The notes below the pieces were generated by a model. It saw only the letters and a program-made list of their open reading frames with translations, was not told where the DNA came from and did not search any database. From Rhizobium rhizogenes NBRC 13257 (lineage in GTDB: Bacteria > Pseudomonadota > Alphaproteobacteria > Rhizobiales > Rhizobiaceae): a stretch of 64,000 nt of DNA. The stretch is from NCBI RefSeq assembly GCF_000696095.1, contig NZ_BAYX01000003.1, forward strand, positions 310,001 through 374,000, in the 5' to 3' direction. The position numbers and the translations under genes are program-made. Numbering within the stretch: position 1 is the first letter of the stretch; each line of letters opens with the position of its first letter. Of the stretch, positions 34,412 through 42,732 are shown in pieces.

Positions 34412-35465
34412 CGAGCCCGGCTTCGTGACCGTCAACCTCCTCACCGGCTTTCTGGGGTCGGGAAAGACGACGCTGCTCAGACGGCTGCTTGCGGAGGACG
34501 CCTTTGCCGATGCCGCCGTGCTGATCAACGAGTTCGGAGAGATCGGCCTCGATCATCACCTGATCGAGCGGATCGACGACGAGATCGTGCTGCTGCGCTC
34601 TGGATGCGTGTGCTGTACCGTTCGCGGCGAGCTCGCAGACGCGCTCAAGGATCTCTATTCCAAGCGCGAACGGGGGCTGGTCCCGCCGTTCCGGCGCGTC
34701 ATCATCGAGAGCACCGGGCTGGCCGATCCCTTTCCGGTCCTCTCGACCATCAAGGCGGATCCGATCCTCAGGCATCATTTCCGGCCCGGAAGCGTCGTGA
34801 CGGCGGTGGATGCCGTCAACGGGCAGCGTCAGCTCGATACCTATATCGAATCCAACCGGCAGGCGGCGATTGCCGACCGGCTTGTCATCACCAAGACCGA
34901 TCTCGCCACGGACAGCGAGAGATCTGCGCTTGAAAGCCGCCTGCGGCGCATCAATCCCGATGCGCTCCTCGTCTGTGCTGGGGATGACGATCTGGATTTG
35001 TCCTCGCTGTTACAGGACGCTGCCACGATGCGCGGCGATCATGTCCAGTCGCCGAGCGGTTTTTATTGCGAGGAGCCGGTCTGGCTTACCAATGCCGACG
35101 GCGCTCCGCATCGCGCCGCGATCTCTTCCGTCACGATGACGGTGGACCGCCCGATCGACTGGACGGCATTCGGCATATGGCTGACCATGCTGCTCAATCG
35201 CCATGGCGAGCGGGTCCTGCGGGTCAAGGGTATTCTCAATCTTGTGGGCGAGGAACGGCCGGTTGCCATTCATGGCGTGCAGCACCTTGTCCACACGCCG
35301 GTTCACATGGAAGCTTGGCCGTCTGATGATCGGAGCTCCCGCCTGGTTTTCATTCTGGACGGGCTCGACGGAGAGGTGTTGAAACGGTCCTTCGAGGCTT
35401 TTACGCTGGCGGGCGTGGTAAGCGATGGGGTAACCAGGCCACGTCTGGCCATCCCGGCGGAATAG
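34401..35465 (+). CDS. COG0523/CobW-family metal-chaperone GTPase
   Basis: A 354-residue G3E GTPase from GTG 34401 with GGAGG six bases upstream. Walker A LLTGFLGSGKTT is at residues 13-24, the metal-binding CxCC motif (SGCVCCTVRGE) has Cys69, Cys71 and Cys72, and the GTP-specificity segment ITKTDLA is present, followed by the CobW C-terminal domain. Such proteins load zinc or other metals into client enzymes. The likely client here is the metal-dependent imidase encoded upstream. It overlaps the small CxxC gene. Confidence 0.88.
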   Translation: MTHDEPGFVTVNLLTGFLGSGKTTLLRRLLAEDAFADAAVLINEFGEIGLDHHLIERIDDEIVLLRSGCVCCTVRGELADALKDLYSKRERGLVPPFRRVIIESTGLADPFPVLSTIKADPILRHHFRPGSVVTAVDAVNGQRQLDTYIESNRQAAIADRLVITKTDLATDSERSALESRLRRINPDALLVCAGDDDLDLSSLLQDAATMRGDHVQSPSGFYCEEPVWLTNADGAPHRAAISSVTMTVDRPIDWTAFGIWLTMLLNRHGERVLRVKGILNLVGEERPVAIHGVQHLVHTPVHMEAWPSDDRSSRLVFILDGLDGEVLKRSFEAFTLAGVVSDGVTRPRLAIPAE

Positions 35466-35481
35466 GATAAATCATTCCTGC

Positions 35482-36702
35482 ATGAACAAGCATCAGTCTC
35501 CGGCAAAGGCCACTTCCGCACCCGCGCTGCATCTGGCCGGCCGGCCGAAATTGCGCATTCTCGGGACAGCCATTTCGCTGCTCGAGGAACTGCGCATTCG
35601 GGCTCAGGACGATCTCGGCATCGAGGTAACATTCGACAACAATGATTTCCTCACCACCCAGTACAAGGCGGCGAAGGAGCCCGAGACCTACGACATCTAT
35701 GATCAGTGCTTCCACAATCTCGATATCGTCTGGCATTGGCGCGCGATCCAGCCGGTCGATACGAAGCGCATCGTCCTGTGGGACGAGATCAACGATCTGA
35801 CCAAGACCGGCCATATCGGCCCCAACCCGCGGCTGGGGCTCGGCGATGTGCCGGCGCGCAAGCTGTATGTGCAGCCGAACCTGGCGCTCGGCGACACGCC
35901 CTCCCGTTTCATCTCCATGCTGCCGACCACCCATAATTTCGACAGTTTCGCCTACCGAACTGACCTCGTGGACAATGCCGTCGCCATGCATTCCTGGGGC
36001 GCGCTTTTCGATGAGCGATGGGCGGGCCGGGTCGCTCTGGTGGACGAACCGGCCATCGGCATTTTCGATGCCGCATTGGCCGCGCAGGCCGCCGGCCTGA
36101 TGTCCTTCGACGATATCGGCAACATGTCGATTACGGAAATCGACCAGTTGATCGACCTATTGGAAGAGCGGAAGAAGGCGGGCTTCTTCCGTGGCTTCTG
36201 GCAGACGGCGGAGGATGCGGCCCGCCTGATGATGGCTGGTGATACCGCAGTTCAAAGCATGTGGTCGCCGGGCATCGGCATATTGAATTCCAAGGGCGTT
36301 CCGGTCGAACAGGCGGTGCCGGCGGAGGGTTATCGCGCCTGGCACGGTGGTCTATGCCTTTCGAAGAGCCTGAGTGGGCGCCTGCTTGATGTCGCCTATG
36401 ATTATCTGAACTGGTGGCTCTCGGGCTGGCCGGGGGCGGTCGTTGCCCGCCAGGGCTATTATATCTCCACCCCGCAGCGCTCCCGCCAGTACATGACGTC
36501 GTCGGAATGGGATTACTGGTATGAGGGTCTTGCCGCCGCCGAAGATCTGCCCGGCCCTGATGGTCTGACGCGGATAAAGGCGGGCTCGGTCAGAAGCGGC
36601 GGATCCTATTGGCAGCGTGCCAATTGCATTGCGGTCTGGAATACCACTATGGATGAGCACAATTATCTCGTCCGCCGATGGATGCAGCTCGTCGGTCGAT
36701 AA
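35482..36702 (+). CDS. Solute-binding-protein homologue without a signal peptide
   Basis: A 406-residue PotD-type binding fold, paralogous to 30701 (shared GYRAW, NWWLSGWPG, QGYYIST). The N terminus MNKHQSPAKATSAPALH is hydrophilic, with no Sec or Tat signal; reading the frame back to its stop at 35431-35433 shows no alternative start codon. It should therefore stay in the cytoplasm. Possible roles are an intracellular ligand sensor, a chaperone or an enzyme. It sits between the GTPase and amidase genes, and is the only binding-protein gene here not followed by a hairpin. Start ATG 35482 lacks a strong ribosome site. Confidence 0.8.
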   Translation: MNKHQSPAKATSAPALHLAGRPKLRILGTAISLLEELRIRAQDDLGIEVTFDNNDFLTTQYKAAKEPETYDIYDQCFHNLDIVWHWRAIQPVDTKRIVLWDEINDLTKTGHIGPNPRLGLGDVPARKLYVQPNLALGDTPSRFISMLPTTHNFDSFAYRTDLVDNAVAMHSWGALFDERWAGRVALVDEPAIGIFDAALAAQAAGLMSFDDIGNMSITEIDQLIDLLEERKKAGFFRGFWQTAEDAARLMMAGDTAVQSMWSPGIGILNSKGVPVEQAVPAEGYRAWHGGLCLSKSLSGRLLDVAYDYLNWWLSGWPGAVVARQGYYISTPQRSRQYMTSSEWDYWYEGLAAAEDLPGPDGLTRIKAGSVRSGGSYWQRANCIAVWNTTMDEHNYLVRRWMQLVGR

Positions 36703-36715
36703 GGAGAAGAGGGTC

Positions 36716-38086
36716 ATGGCATATTCACATCTGGGCAAATCGATCGCACAGCTGTCCGTTCTGCTGCAATCGGGAGCGCTCGATCCCGTCGCGCTGGCCG
36801 AGGAGAGCCTGGACGCGATCCGGTCCCATAAGGATCAGGCCATCTTTATCAGCCTGCTTGAGGAGCGGGCGCGCGAAGAGGCTGCTTCCGCCTCGAAGCG
36901 GCTGCGAGACGGACGGTCGCGCGGGCTTCTCGACGGTATTCCCATCGCCTGGAAGGATCTCTTCGCCATCCGCGGGCTGCCGACGACGGCAGGATCCACC
37001 GTTCTCGCGCGTGAAGCCCCTGCAAGCGAGGACGCCGATATCGTCCAGGCGCTGGCGGAGGCTGGCATGGTGAGTGTCGGCCGGGTCAATATGAGCGAGT
37101 TTGCCTTTTCCGGCCTTGGCCTCAACCCGCATTATGGCACGTCGCTCAACCCGCTATCCAAGGATGTCGAGCGCGTGCCGGGCGGCTCCTCGTCGGGTTC
37201 GGCCGTTGCCGTAGCTGCCGGCCTCGTGCCGGTATCGATTGGAACGGACACGGGTGGGTCGGTGCGTATTCCATCCGCCTTCAATGGTCTGGTCGGCTAC
37301 AAGGCAAGCCGTGGTCGCTACAGCATGGCTGGCGTTTTTCCCCTGGCGACTAGTCTCGATTCGCTCGGTCCTCTCTGCCGCAGCGTTCAGGACGCTATCT
37401 GGGTCGATGCGGCGATGCGGCGGCTTACTGCGCCTCAGATCGTTCGCGCCAGCCTGAAGGATATTTCGCTGGTCGTGCCCGAAACGATTGTCATGGACGA
37501 TATCGAAGATGGCGTTCGCCAGGCCTTTGACGCCGCTATCCTGAGATTGCAGCAAGCCGGCGTACGGGTGCGCCGGGCGGCATTCCCGACCTTCAGCGGC
37601 GTCTTCGACTTGATGGCGAAGCATGGTCCGATGGTGACGGCCGAGGCTTACGCACTCCACTATGATCGGCTTTCCGGGCCTGACGCCACGGCCATGGATC
37701 GCCGCGTGGTGGCCCGCACATCGCTGGGACAGAAGATTGGCCTGATCGATTATATCGCGCTGCTGAAGGGGCGAGAACGGCTGATCGAGGAATTTGCGAC
37801 GGCCACCGCGCCGAATGAGTTCATCGCCTATCCAACGGTCGCCCATGTGGCGCCGCCGCTTGCGCCTCTGCGCGATGATGATGATCTTTTCGTAAAGACG
37901 AATGCAAAGACCCTGCGCAACACGTTGATCGGCAATTTCCTTGATGGTTGCGGCGTATCTCTGCCTTGTGGTACTGGCGATGGCGGCATGCCGGTTGGCT
38001 TCCTATTGTCGGCTAAGAGGGATAGGGATGAAACACTGTTGGCGGCTGCTCTTGCCGTCGAGCAGGTCGTTCGTTCCAGCCCCTGA
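36716..38086 (+). CDS. Amidase-signature family hydrolase
   Basis: A 456-residue amidase from ATG 36716 with AAGGAG ten bases upstream; an upstream in-frame ATG lies inside the previous gene. The Ser-cisSer-Lys triad is visible: Lys80 in IAWKDLF, Ser158 in PGGSSSGSAVAVAAG and Ser182 in GTDTGGSVRIP. It hydrolyses linear amides in the cytoplasm. Following an imidase, it may act as half-amidase, releasing ammonia and a dicarboxylate. It could also act on an imported amide or carbamate. It ends the operon, 138 bases before the LuxR-type regulator. Confidence 0.88.
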   Translation: MAYSHLGKSIAQLSVLLQSGALDPVALAEESLDAIRSHKDQAIFISLLEERAREEAASASKRLRDGRSRGLLDGIPIAWKDLFAIRGLPTTAGSTVLAREAPASEDADIVQALAEAGMVSVGRVNMSEFAFSGLGLNPHYGTSLNPLSKDVERVPGGSSSGSAVAVAAGLVPVSIGTDTGGSVRIPSAFNGLVGYKASRGRYSMAGVFPLATSLDSLGPLCRSVQDAIWVDAAMRRLTAPQIVRASLKDISLVVPETIVMDDIEDGVRQAFDAAILRLQQAGVRVRRAAFPTFSGVFDLMAKHGPMVTAEAYALHYDRLSGPDATAMDRRVVARTSLGQKIGLIDYIALLKGRERLIEEFATATAPNEFIAYPTVAHVAPPLAPLRDDDDLFVKTNAKTLRNTLIGNFLDGCGVSLPCGTGDGGMPVGFLLSAKRDRDETLLAAALAVEQVVRSSP

Positions 38087-38224
38087 TCGGTTAAGCGACG
38101 AAGCAGCTATCGCTTGCGTAAGGGAACAGCAGTTGCTTAAATCTTGGTGCGCAAATCTATTAAAATTATCGTCTTTTTGATTTCCGCAACTTGCAAACTT
38201 GCTTTACCACCGCAATCATAAGGA

Positions 38225-40918
38225 ATGATCATCAGTCAAACTCGTTTTCAACCGCCGAGTGCCGGCAATGAACATGTCAGGCGCCGCGGCCTGTTGGCGC
38301 TGCTGCAGCGTTCGGGGCTAAGGCGGCTAACCACGATTGTCGCCCCGGCTGGATATGGCAAGACCTCGCTTGCCGCGCAGTGGTACGAGATGTTCAAGAG
38401 CCAGGGTGCTCAGGCGGTCTGGATTCCCCTTGATCCCGAGGATGGTGACCAGAGCCGCTTCCTTCTGGCCTTGCTGGAATCGCTTCAGAAACTGCTTCCC
38501 GACGAAAGGAAGGGGTCCGATGCCAACAGCATGCCGGTTGCTTCGCTTCTCTCGGCGCTGGTCACGCGGCTGCGCCGGATAAGGGAGCCGATCGTTCTCT
38601 TCCTCGACGACTATCACTTCGCCCAGAACGATGCCACCGAATCACTGATGGCAAAATTGCTGGCGGCGAGCGACCTAGGGCATGTGAAGTTCGTACTGAT
38701 TTCGCGCAGCCCGCCCCGATTTCCGACATCTGCCCTGCGGCTCAACAGCGAATTGAAGCAGATCGGCGTCGCCGATCTCAGCTTTTCCGACATGGAGGCC
38801 CAGGAGTTTTTTGGTAGCCGGGCAAAGAAGCTGACAAGCGAGCAGATCAGCGAGCTTAACCAGCGCACGGAAGGCTGGGCGGTGGCGCTGCAGATGGTCC
38901 GGGTTCTGGTCAACGACAATATGGACAGCAGTGCCATCCTTTCGTCGTTCGATGGCAGCAATGCCGAGATGGGTCGTTATCTCTCGGAGCAGGTCTTTTC
39001 CAGTCTGCCGGAGGACATCCAGCATTTCTTGACCGAAAGTGCGGCACTTCCCGCCGTCAGTCGCCCACTTATCGGCGCTGTATCGGCTCAGGACAACGCG
39101 GTGGCATTGTTCAACCGGCTCGGCGACCACGCACTGCCCATCGCCGTTCTCGATGGGCAGGGAACTTGGATCCGGTATCATCCGGTGTTCAACAGCTACC
39201 TCAAGGAAGAGGCGGAGCGTCTCGGCATCGATACGAGACAGATATTGCGAAAGGCGGCGCACTGGTTCGAGTCTGGCGGTGATTGCGATGCGGCTGTGCG
39301 TCACGCGCTCCTGGCGGCGGATGCGACGCTTGCCGCCCAGATCATTGAAAGAGCGGGCGGCTGGCGGCGCGTCTATGCGAAGACACGCGGCGGCACGGCG
39401 CTGTTCCAGACGCTGATCGCCAAGGCGGCCGATATCAATCTGGCGGACTTCCCCCTGACGACATTGGGGTTGTCGGTGATCAACGCCAAGGCCGGCCAGC
39501 TCGATGCCGCCAACCACTATCTTGCGCTCGCCGAGCGCGCCGCAGCCACGATGGGCGAAAAGCTGGCGCAGGATCTCCGCGTCGTTCGCGTGCTGCTGTC
39601 GCTCTATACGGATAGATGGGCGACGACGGCGGATCTCTCGGCGCTCGAGGCGGATCTGTCTCAGGACAGCGGCATGGAGCCGATCCATCGGGCGCTGGCA
39701 CTCAACATGCTGTCCTACAATTTCCTGATCCGCACGGATTTGGAGCGCGCTTTGCACTATGGCCAGCTTTCCATCCGTTCCTTCCGTGATGCGGGTGCCG
39801 ATTTCGGCGCCATGCACCTTTATACTCATATCGGACAGGCCGCCTTCTTCAGCGGCGATAGCGCCAGCGCTGCCGATGCCTATCGAAGCCTCATCACCGA
39901 AGCGCAGGCCAATATCGGCAAGGGCTGCGATCTTGATGCTATCAGCCACGTCTTGCAGAGCGAGTTGCTTTCGATGAACGGCGACCGCCAGGCTGCCGCC
40001 GCCGTGCTTGCCTGGGCGCTGCCGCATCTGGAGCGGCATGACACATGGTTTGACCTTCTCGCGGCCGGCATCATGGCGCAACAGCGCATCTTGCGGCTGA
40101 ACGGGGAGATCATGGCGGCCCATGCGGCGATCGACAGTGCGCGCTCAGCCGCCAAGCGGCGTGGTTTCGATCGCTTGATCCGGTTGATCGACGGTGAACG
40201 GGCGGCGCTTCTTCTTGCCTCGGGCGACATTAACGAGGCGGTGCGCTATGCCGAGGTCAGCGGTTTCGGTGCCGAGAGTATCAGTTCTGATACTGCCAAC
40301 GATTTTGCCGTCAATCTGCGTGGCAATGTGCCCGCCTTGTTATGGACGCGGATCTATCTCGCACAGGGCGAGATTGCCCGCGCGCGCAGTACCTTCGATC
40401 GCCTGATCAAGTGCCAGTCGCGGGAATTGCATGTGCCGCGGCGCATCGAGTTGGGTTTCCTCGATATACGCCTGTTGCTCGCCGAAGGCGACGAGGCGAC
40501 AGCCGCAGCCAGGCTTTCCGAGATGATGTTGTCATTGCCTGTGGCGGACTACCGCGCCATTCTGCTGATCGAAGGCCCGGAGTTCGGCCGCCGCTTGTGT
40601 CAGCTGGCCGCCAGCCGAGGCGTGCCAGATGTCGTGATGCAGCGGCTGGAGCGCCTGCAGGATGTCGTGGCGGGGGCAAGCGCCCAGGACAGCGATCTGC
40701 TCTCCGTGCCGACCGCCGCGACCGGCGGGCTGACCGACCGCGAGCGCAGCGTCCTCCGGTTGCTAAGTGCCGGTCTCAGCAACAAGGAAATCGGTCGCAA
40801 GCTCGACCTCAGCAACAACACGGTCAAGTTCCACCTGCGCAATATCTACGCCAAGCTCAACGTCACGACCCGAACGGCGGCGGTGACCATGGCGCGCGAT
40901 ACCGGCATCCTTCTCTGA
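38225..40918 (+). CDS. MalT-type LuxR-family transcriptional activator
   Basis: An 897-residue STAND regulator. A Walker A motif APAGYGKTSLA is at residues 40-50, then FLDDYHF (Walker B) near 130, a winged-helix and TPR-like sensor region from about 350 to 800, and a C-terminal LuxR helix-turn-helix (TDRERSVLRLLSAGLSNKEI and NNTVKFHLRNIYAKL). MalT-type proteins bind ATP and an inducer and oligomerise on the promoter. It precedes the hyu operon by about 120 bases and may activate it; a palindrome in that gap is a candidate site. The SD (AAGGA) is very close to ATG 38225. Confidence 0.88.
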   Translation: MIISQTRFQPPSAGNEHVRRRGLLALLQRSGLRRLTTIVAPAGYGKTSLAAQWYEMFKSQGAQAVWIPLDPEDGDQSRFLLALLESLQKLLPDERKGSDANSMPVASLLSALVTRLRRIREPIVLFLDDYHFAQNDATESLMAKLLAASDLGHVKFVLISRSPPRFPTSALRLNSELKQIGVADLSFSDMEAQEFFGSRAKKLTSEQISELNQRTEGWAVALQMVRVLVNDNMDSSAILSSFDGSNAEMGRYLSEQVFSSLPEDIQHFLTESAALPAVSRPLIGAVSAQDNAVALFNRLGDHALPIAVLDGQGTWIRYHPVFNSYLKEEAERLGIDTRQILRKAAHWFESGGDCDAAVRHALLAADATLAAQIIERAGGWRRVYAKTRGGTALFQTLIAKAADINLADFPLTTLGLSVINAKAGQLDAANHYLALAERAAATMGEKLAQDLRVVRVLLSLYTDRWATTADLSALEADLSQDSGMEPIHRALALNMLSYNFLIRTDLERALHYGQLSIRSFRDAGADFGAMHLYTHIGQAAFFSGDSASAADAYRSLITEAQANIGKGCDLDAISHVLQSELLSMNGDRQAAAAVLAWALPHLERHDTWFDLLAAGIMAQQRILRLNGEIMAAHAAIDSARSAAKRRGFDRLIRLIDGERAALLLASGDINEAVRYAEVSGFGAESISSDTANDFAVNLRGNVPALLWTRIYLAQGEIARARSTFDRLIKCQSRELHVPRRIELGFLDIRLLLAEGDEATAAARLSEMMLSLPVADYRAILLIEGPEFGRRLCQLAASRGVPDVVMQRLERLQDVVAGASAQDSDLLSVPTAATGGLTDRERSVLRLLSAGLSNKEIGRKLDLSNNTVKFHLRNIYAKLNVTTRTAAVTMARDTGILL

Positions 40919-40919
40919 C

Positions 40920-40947
40920 CCAACCCTACCCGAATGGGTAGGGTTGG
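40920..40947. repeat. Perfect 12-bp palindrome between regulator and hyu operon
   Basis: CCAACCCTACCC (40920-40931) and its exact complement (40936-40947) flank GAAT, immediately after the regulator stop. The following bases are CAAACCCAACCCACCC, which repeats half of the arm. No T run follows, so an operator or transcript-processing stem is as likely as a terminator. Confidence 0.6.
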
Positions 40948-41037
40948 CAAACCCAACCCACCCTTCTGACAGGCTACCTGCCTCCGGGGATCCCGCCTAG
41001 TCTACCCGCAACGTCAATCATGAGGGTGACTGAGACG

Positions 41038-42732
41038 ATGACCATTGAGGAAATTTCCGTCGATCCCGTGACTCAGGAAATCATCGAGGGCAAGCTGACG
41101 GCCGTCGTTGACGAAATGGGGATCGTCATGGCGCGCACCAGCATGAGCCCGGTGATCTATGAGGTTCTCGATTTTGCCTGTGGGCTTCTCACCTCCGAGG
41201 GCGAACTCGTCGCGCAGATGAACGGCATCACGCTGTTTACCGGAACCTTCGGTGTCCAGGTGAAGGCGCTGATCGAGAAATCCGCCGGCAATCTCGCCGA
41301 TGGTGACGTCCTTCTCTCCAATGATCCCTATGCCGGCGGCACCCATGCCTGCGATTTCGCCATCGTCAAGCCGCTGTTCGTCGATGGCGAGATTCTCGGC
41401 TACGCCATCAATGTCGCTCATTATCTCGATGTCGGCGGCTCTGTACCGGGCAGCCTGGCTCCGAATGCCACCTCCGTTTTCCAGGAGGGAATACGTCTGC
41501 CGGGCGTCAAGATCGCGCGCTCCGACGTGTTTTCGAACGATATCCTCAGTATCATTTGCGAGAATGTACGCCTGCCGGAAATCGCTCTCGGCGACCTCAA
41601 TGCGCAGGTGGCGACGGTTCGGGTCGCTGCGCGGCGTCTCACCGAACTTGCGGCGAAATACGGCTCCGATGTCGTCAGGGCCGCCTTTGCCAACCTGTTG
41701 ACGGCCAGCGAAAAGCGCAGTCGGGCAGCGATTGCCGCTCTTCCCGACGGCCGCTACGAAGCGAGCGATATCATCGATGGCGATGGCATCACTGACGCGC
41801 CGATCCCCGTGCAGGTGGCGGTCACCATCGACGGTGACAGCATCATCGCTGATTTTACCGGTTGTCCGCCGGCCGTGCCTGGCCCCATCAACTGCGCGCG
41901 CGGCGCCTTGCAGTCTGCAGTCAGAACCATCGTCAAGGCGTTGGTCGGGCCGCAGGAGCCGTCCAACGAGGGATGGTTCCGGCCGCTGACCGTGATTGCG
42001 CCGCCCGGAACGATCTTCACCGCGGAAAAGCCTTCGCCGACCGGCTGGTACTATGAGGGGTCGGTGCATGCGTCCGAGCTTGTGTGGAAGGCACTTGCGC
42101 CCCTGGTGCCGTCGCGCTTCTCCGCCGGTTCCTATTCCAGCCTCTGCGTCGTCTACATCTCCGGCAAGGATCGCAACGGCCAGCCCTTTATCCACATCGA
42201 GCCGCAGCATGGCGGCTGGGGCGCGAGCGAAGAGGCCGACGGCGCCGGCGCGCTGATAGCGCTGACGGATGGAGATACCTATAATTATTCCGTCGAAGCC
42301 ATCGAGGCGCGGTTTCCCTTGCGGGTCAAGAGTTACGGATACAATATCAATGCCGGCACTGGTGCCGGTCGCAGGCGGGGGGGATTTGGTATCGTGCGCG
42401 AGTATGAAATCCTTAGTAAGGATGCATCCGCCTATGGCAGCTTCGGTCGTACCCGCACCCGCCCCTGGGGTATGGATGGCGGCGGCAGCGGAACGGTGAA
42501 TGCGCTGCAGATCGCATCCGCCAGCGATGGCAGGGTGCGGACTTACGGCAGGATTGCCCATATCGATCTCAATGCCGGCGATATCCTGCGCGTCATCACC
42601 GGCGGCGGAGGAGGGTGGGGCGACGCGCGTCAGCGCGAACCGCATCTGATTGAGCGCGATTTGCGCAACGGCTTCATTACCGAAGCACAGGCCGTGAAGC
42701 TTTACGGTTACCAAACGAAAGTGGCAGTATGA
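41038..42732 (+). CDS. hyuB: Hydantoinase/oxoprolinase family subunit B
   Basis: A 564-residue HyuB protein. ATG 41038 has GAGGGTGA nine bases upstream; an ATG at 41020 is possible. The family motif LLSNDPYAGGTHACDF is near residue 90, and GWGDARQREPHLIERD is at the C terminus, also typical. With HyuA it forms an ATP-dependent enzyme that opens hydantoins, N-methylhydantoin or 5-oxoproline, or carboxylates ketones in the related acetone carboxylases. The stop overlaps the HyuA start (ATGA). The downstream importer suggests an external cyclic amide as substrate. Confidence 0.9.
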   Translation: MTIEEISVDPVTQEIIEGKLTAVVDEMGIVMARTSMSPVIYEVLDFACGLLTSEGELVAQMNGITLFTGTFGVQVKALIEKSAGNLADGDVLLSNDPYAGGTHACDFAIVKPLFVDGEILGYAINVAHYLDVGGSVPGSLAPNATSVFQEGIRLPGVKIARSDVFSNDILSIICENVRLPEIALGDLNAQVATVRVAARRLTELAAKYGSDVVRAAFANLLTASEKRSRAAIAALPDGRYEASDIIDGDGITDAPIPVQVAVTIDGDSIIADFTGCPPAVPGPINCARGALQSAVRTIVKALVGPQEPSNEGWFRPLTVIAPPGTIFTAEKPSPTGWYYEGSVHASELVWKALAPLVPSRFSAGSYSSLCVVYISGKDRNGQPFIHIEPQHGGWGASEEADGAGALIALTDGDTYNYSVEAIEARFPLRVKSYGYNINAGTGAGRRRGGFGIVREYEILSKDASAYGSFGRTRTRPWGMDGGGSGTVNALQIASASDGRVRTYGRIAHIDLNAGDILRVITGGGGGWGDARQREPHLIERDLRNGFITEAQAVKLYGYQTKVAV

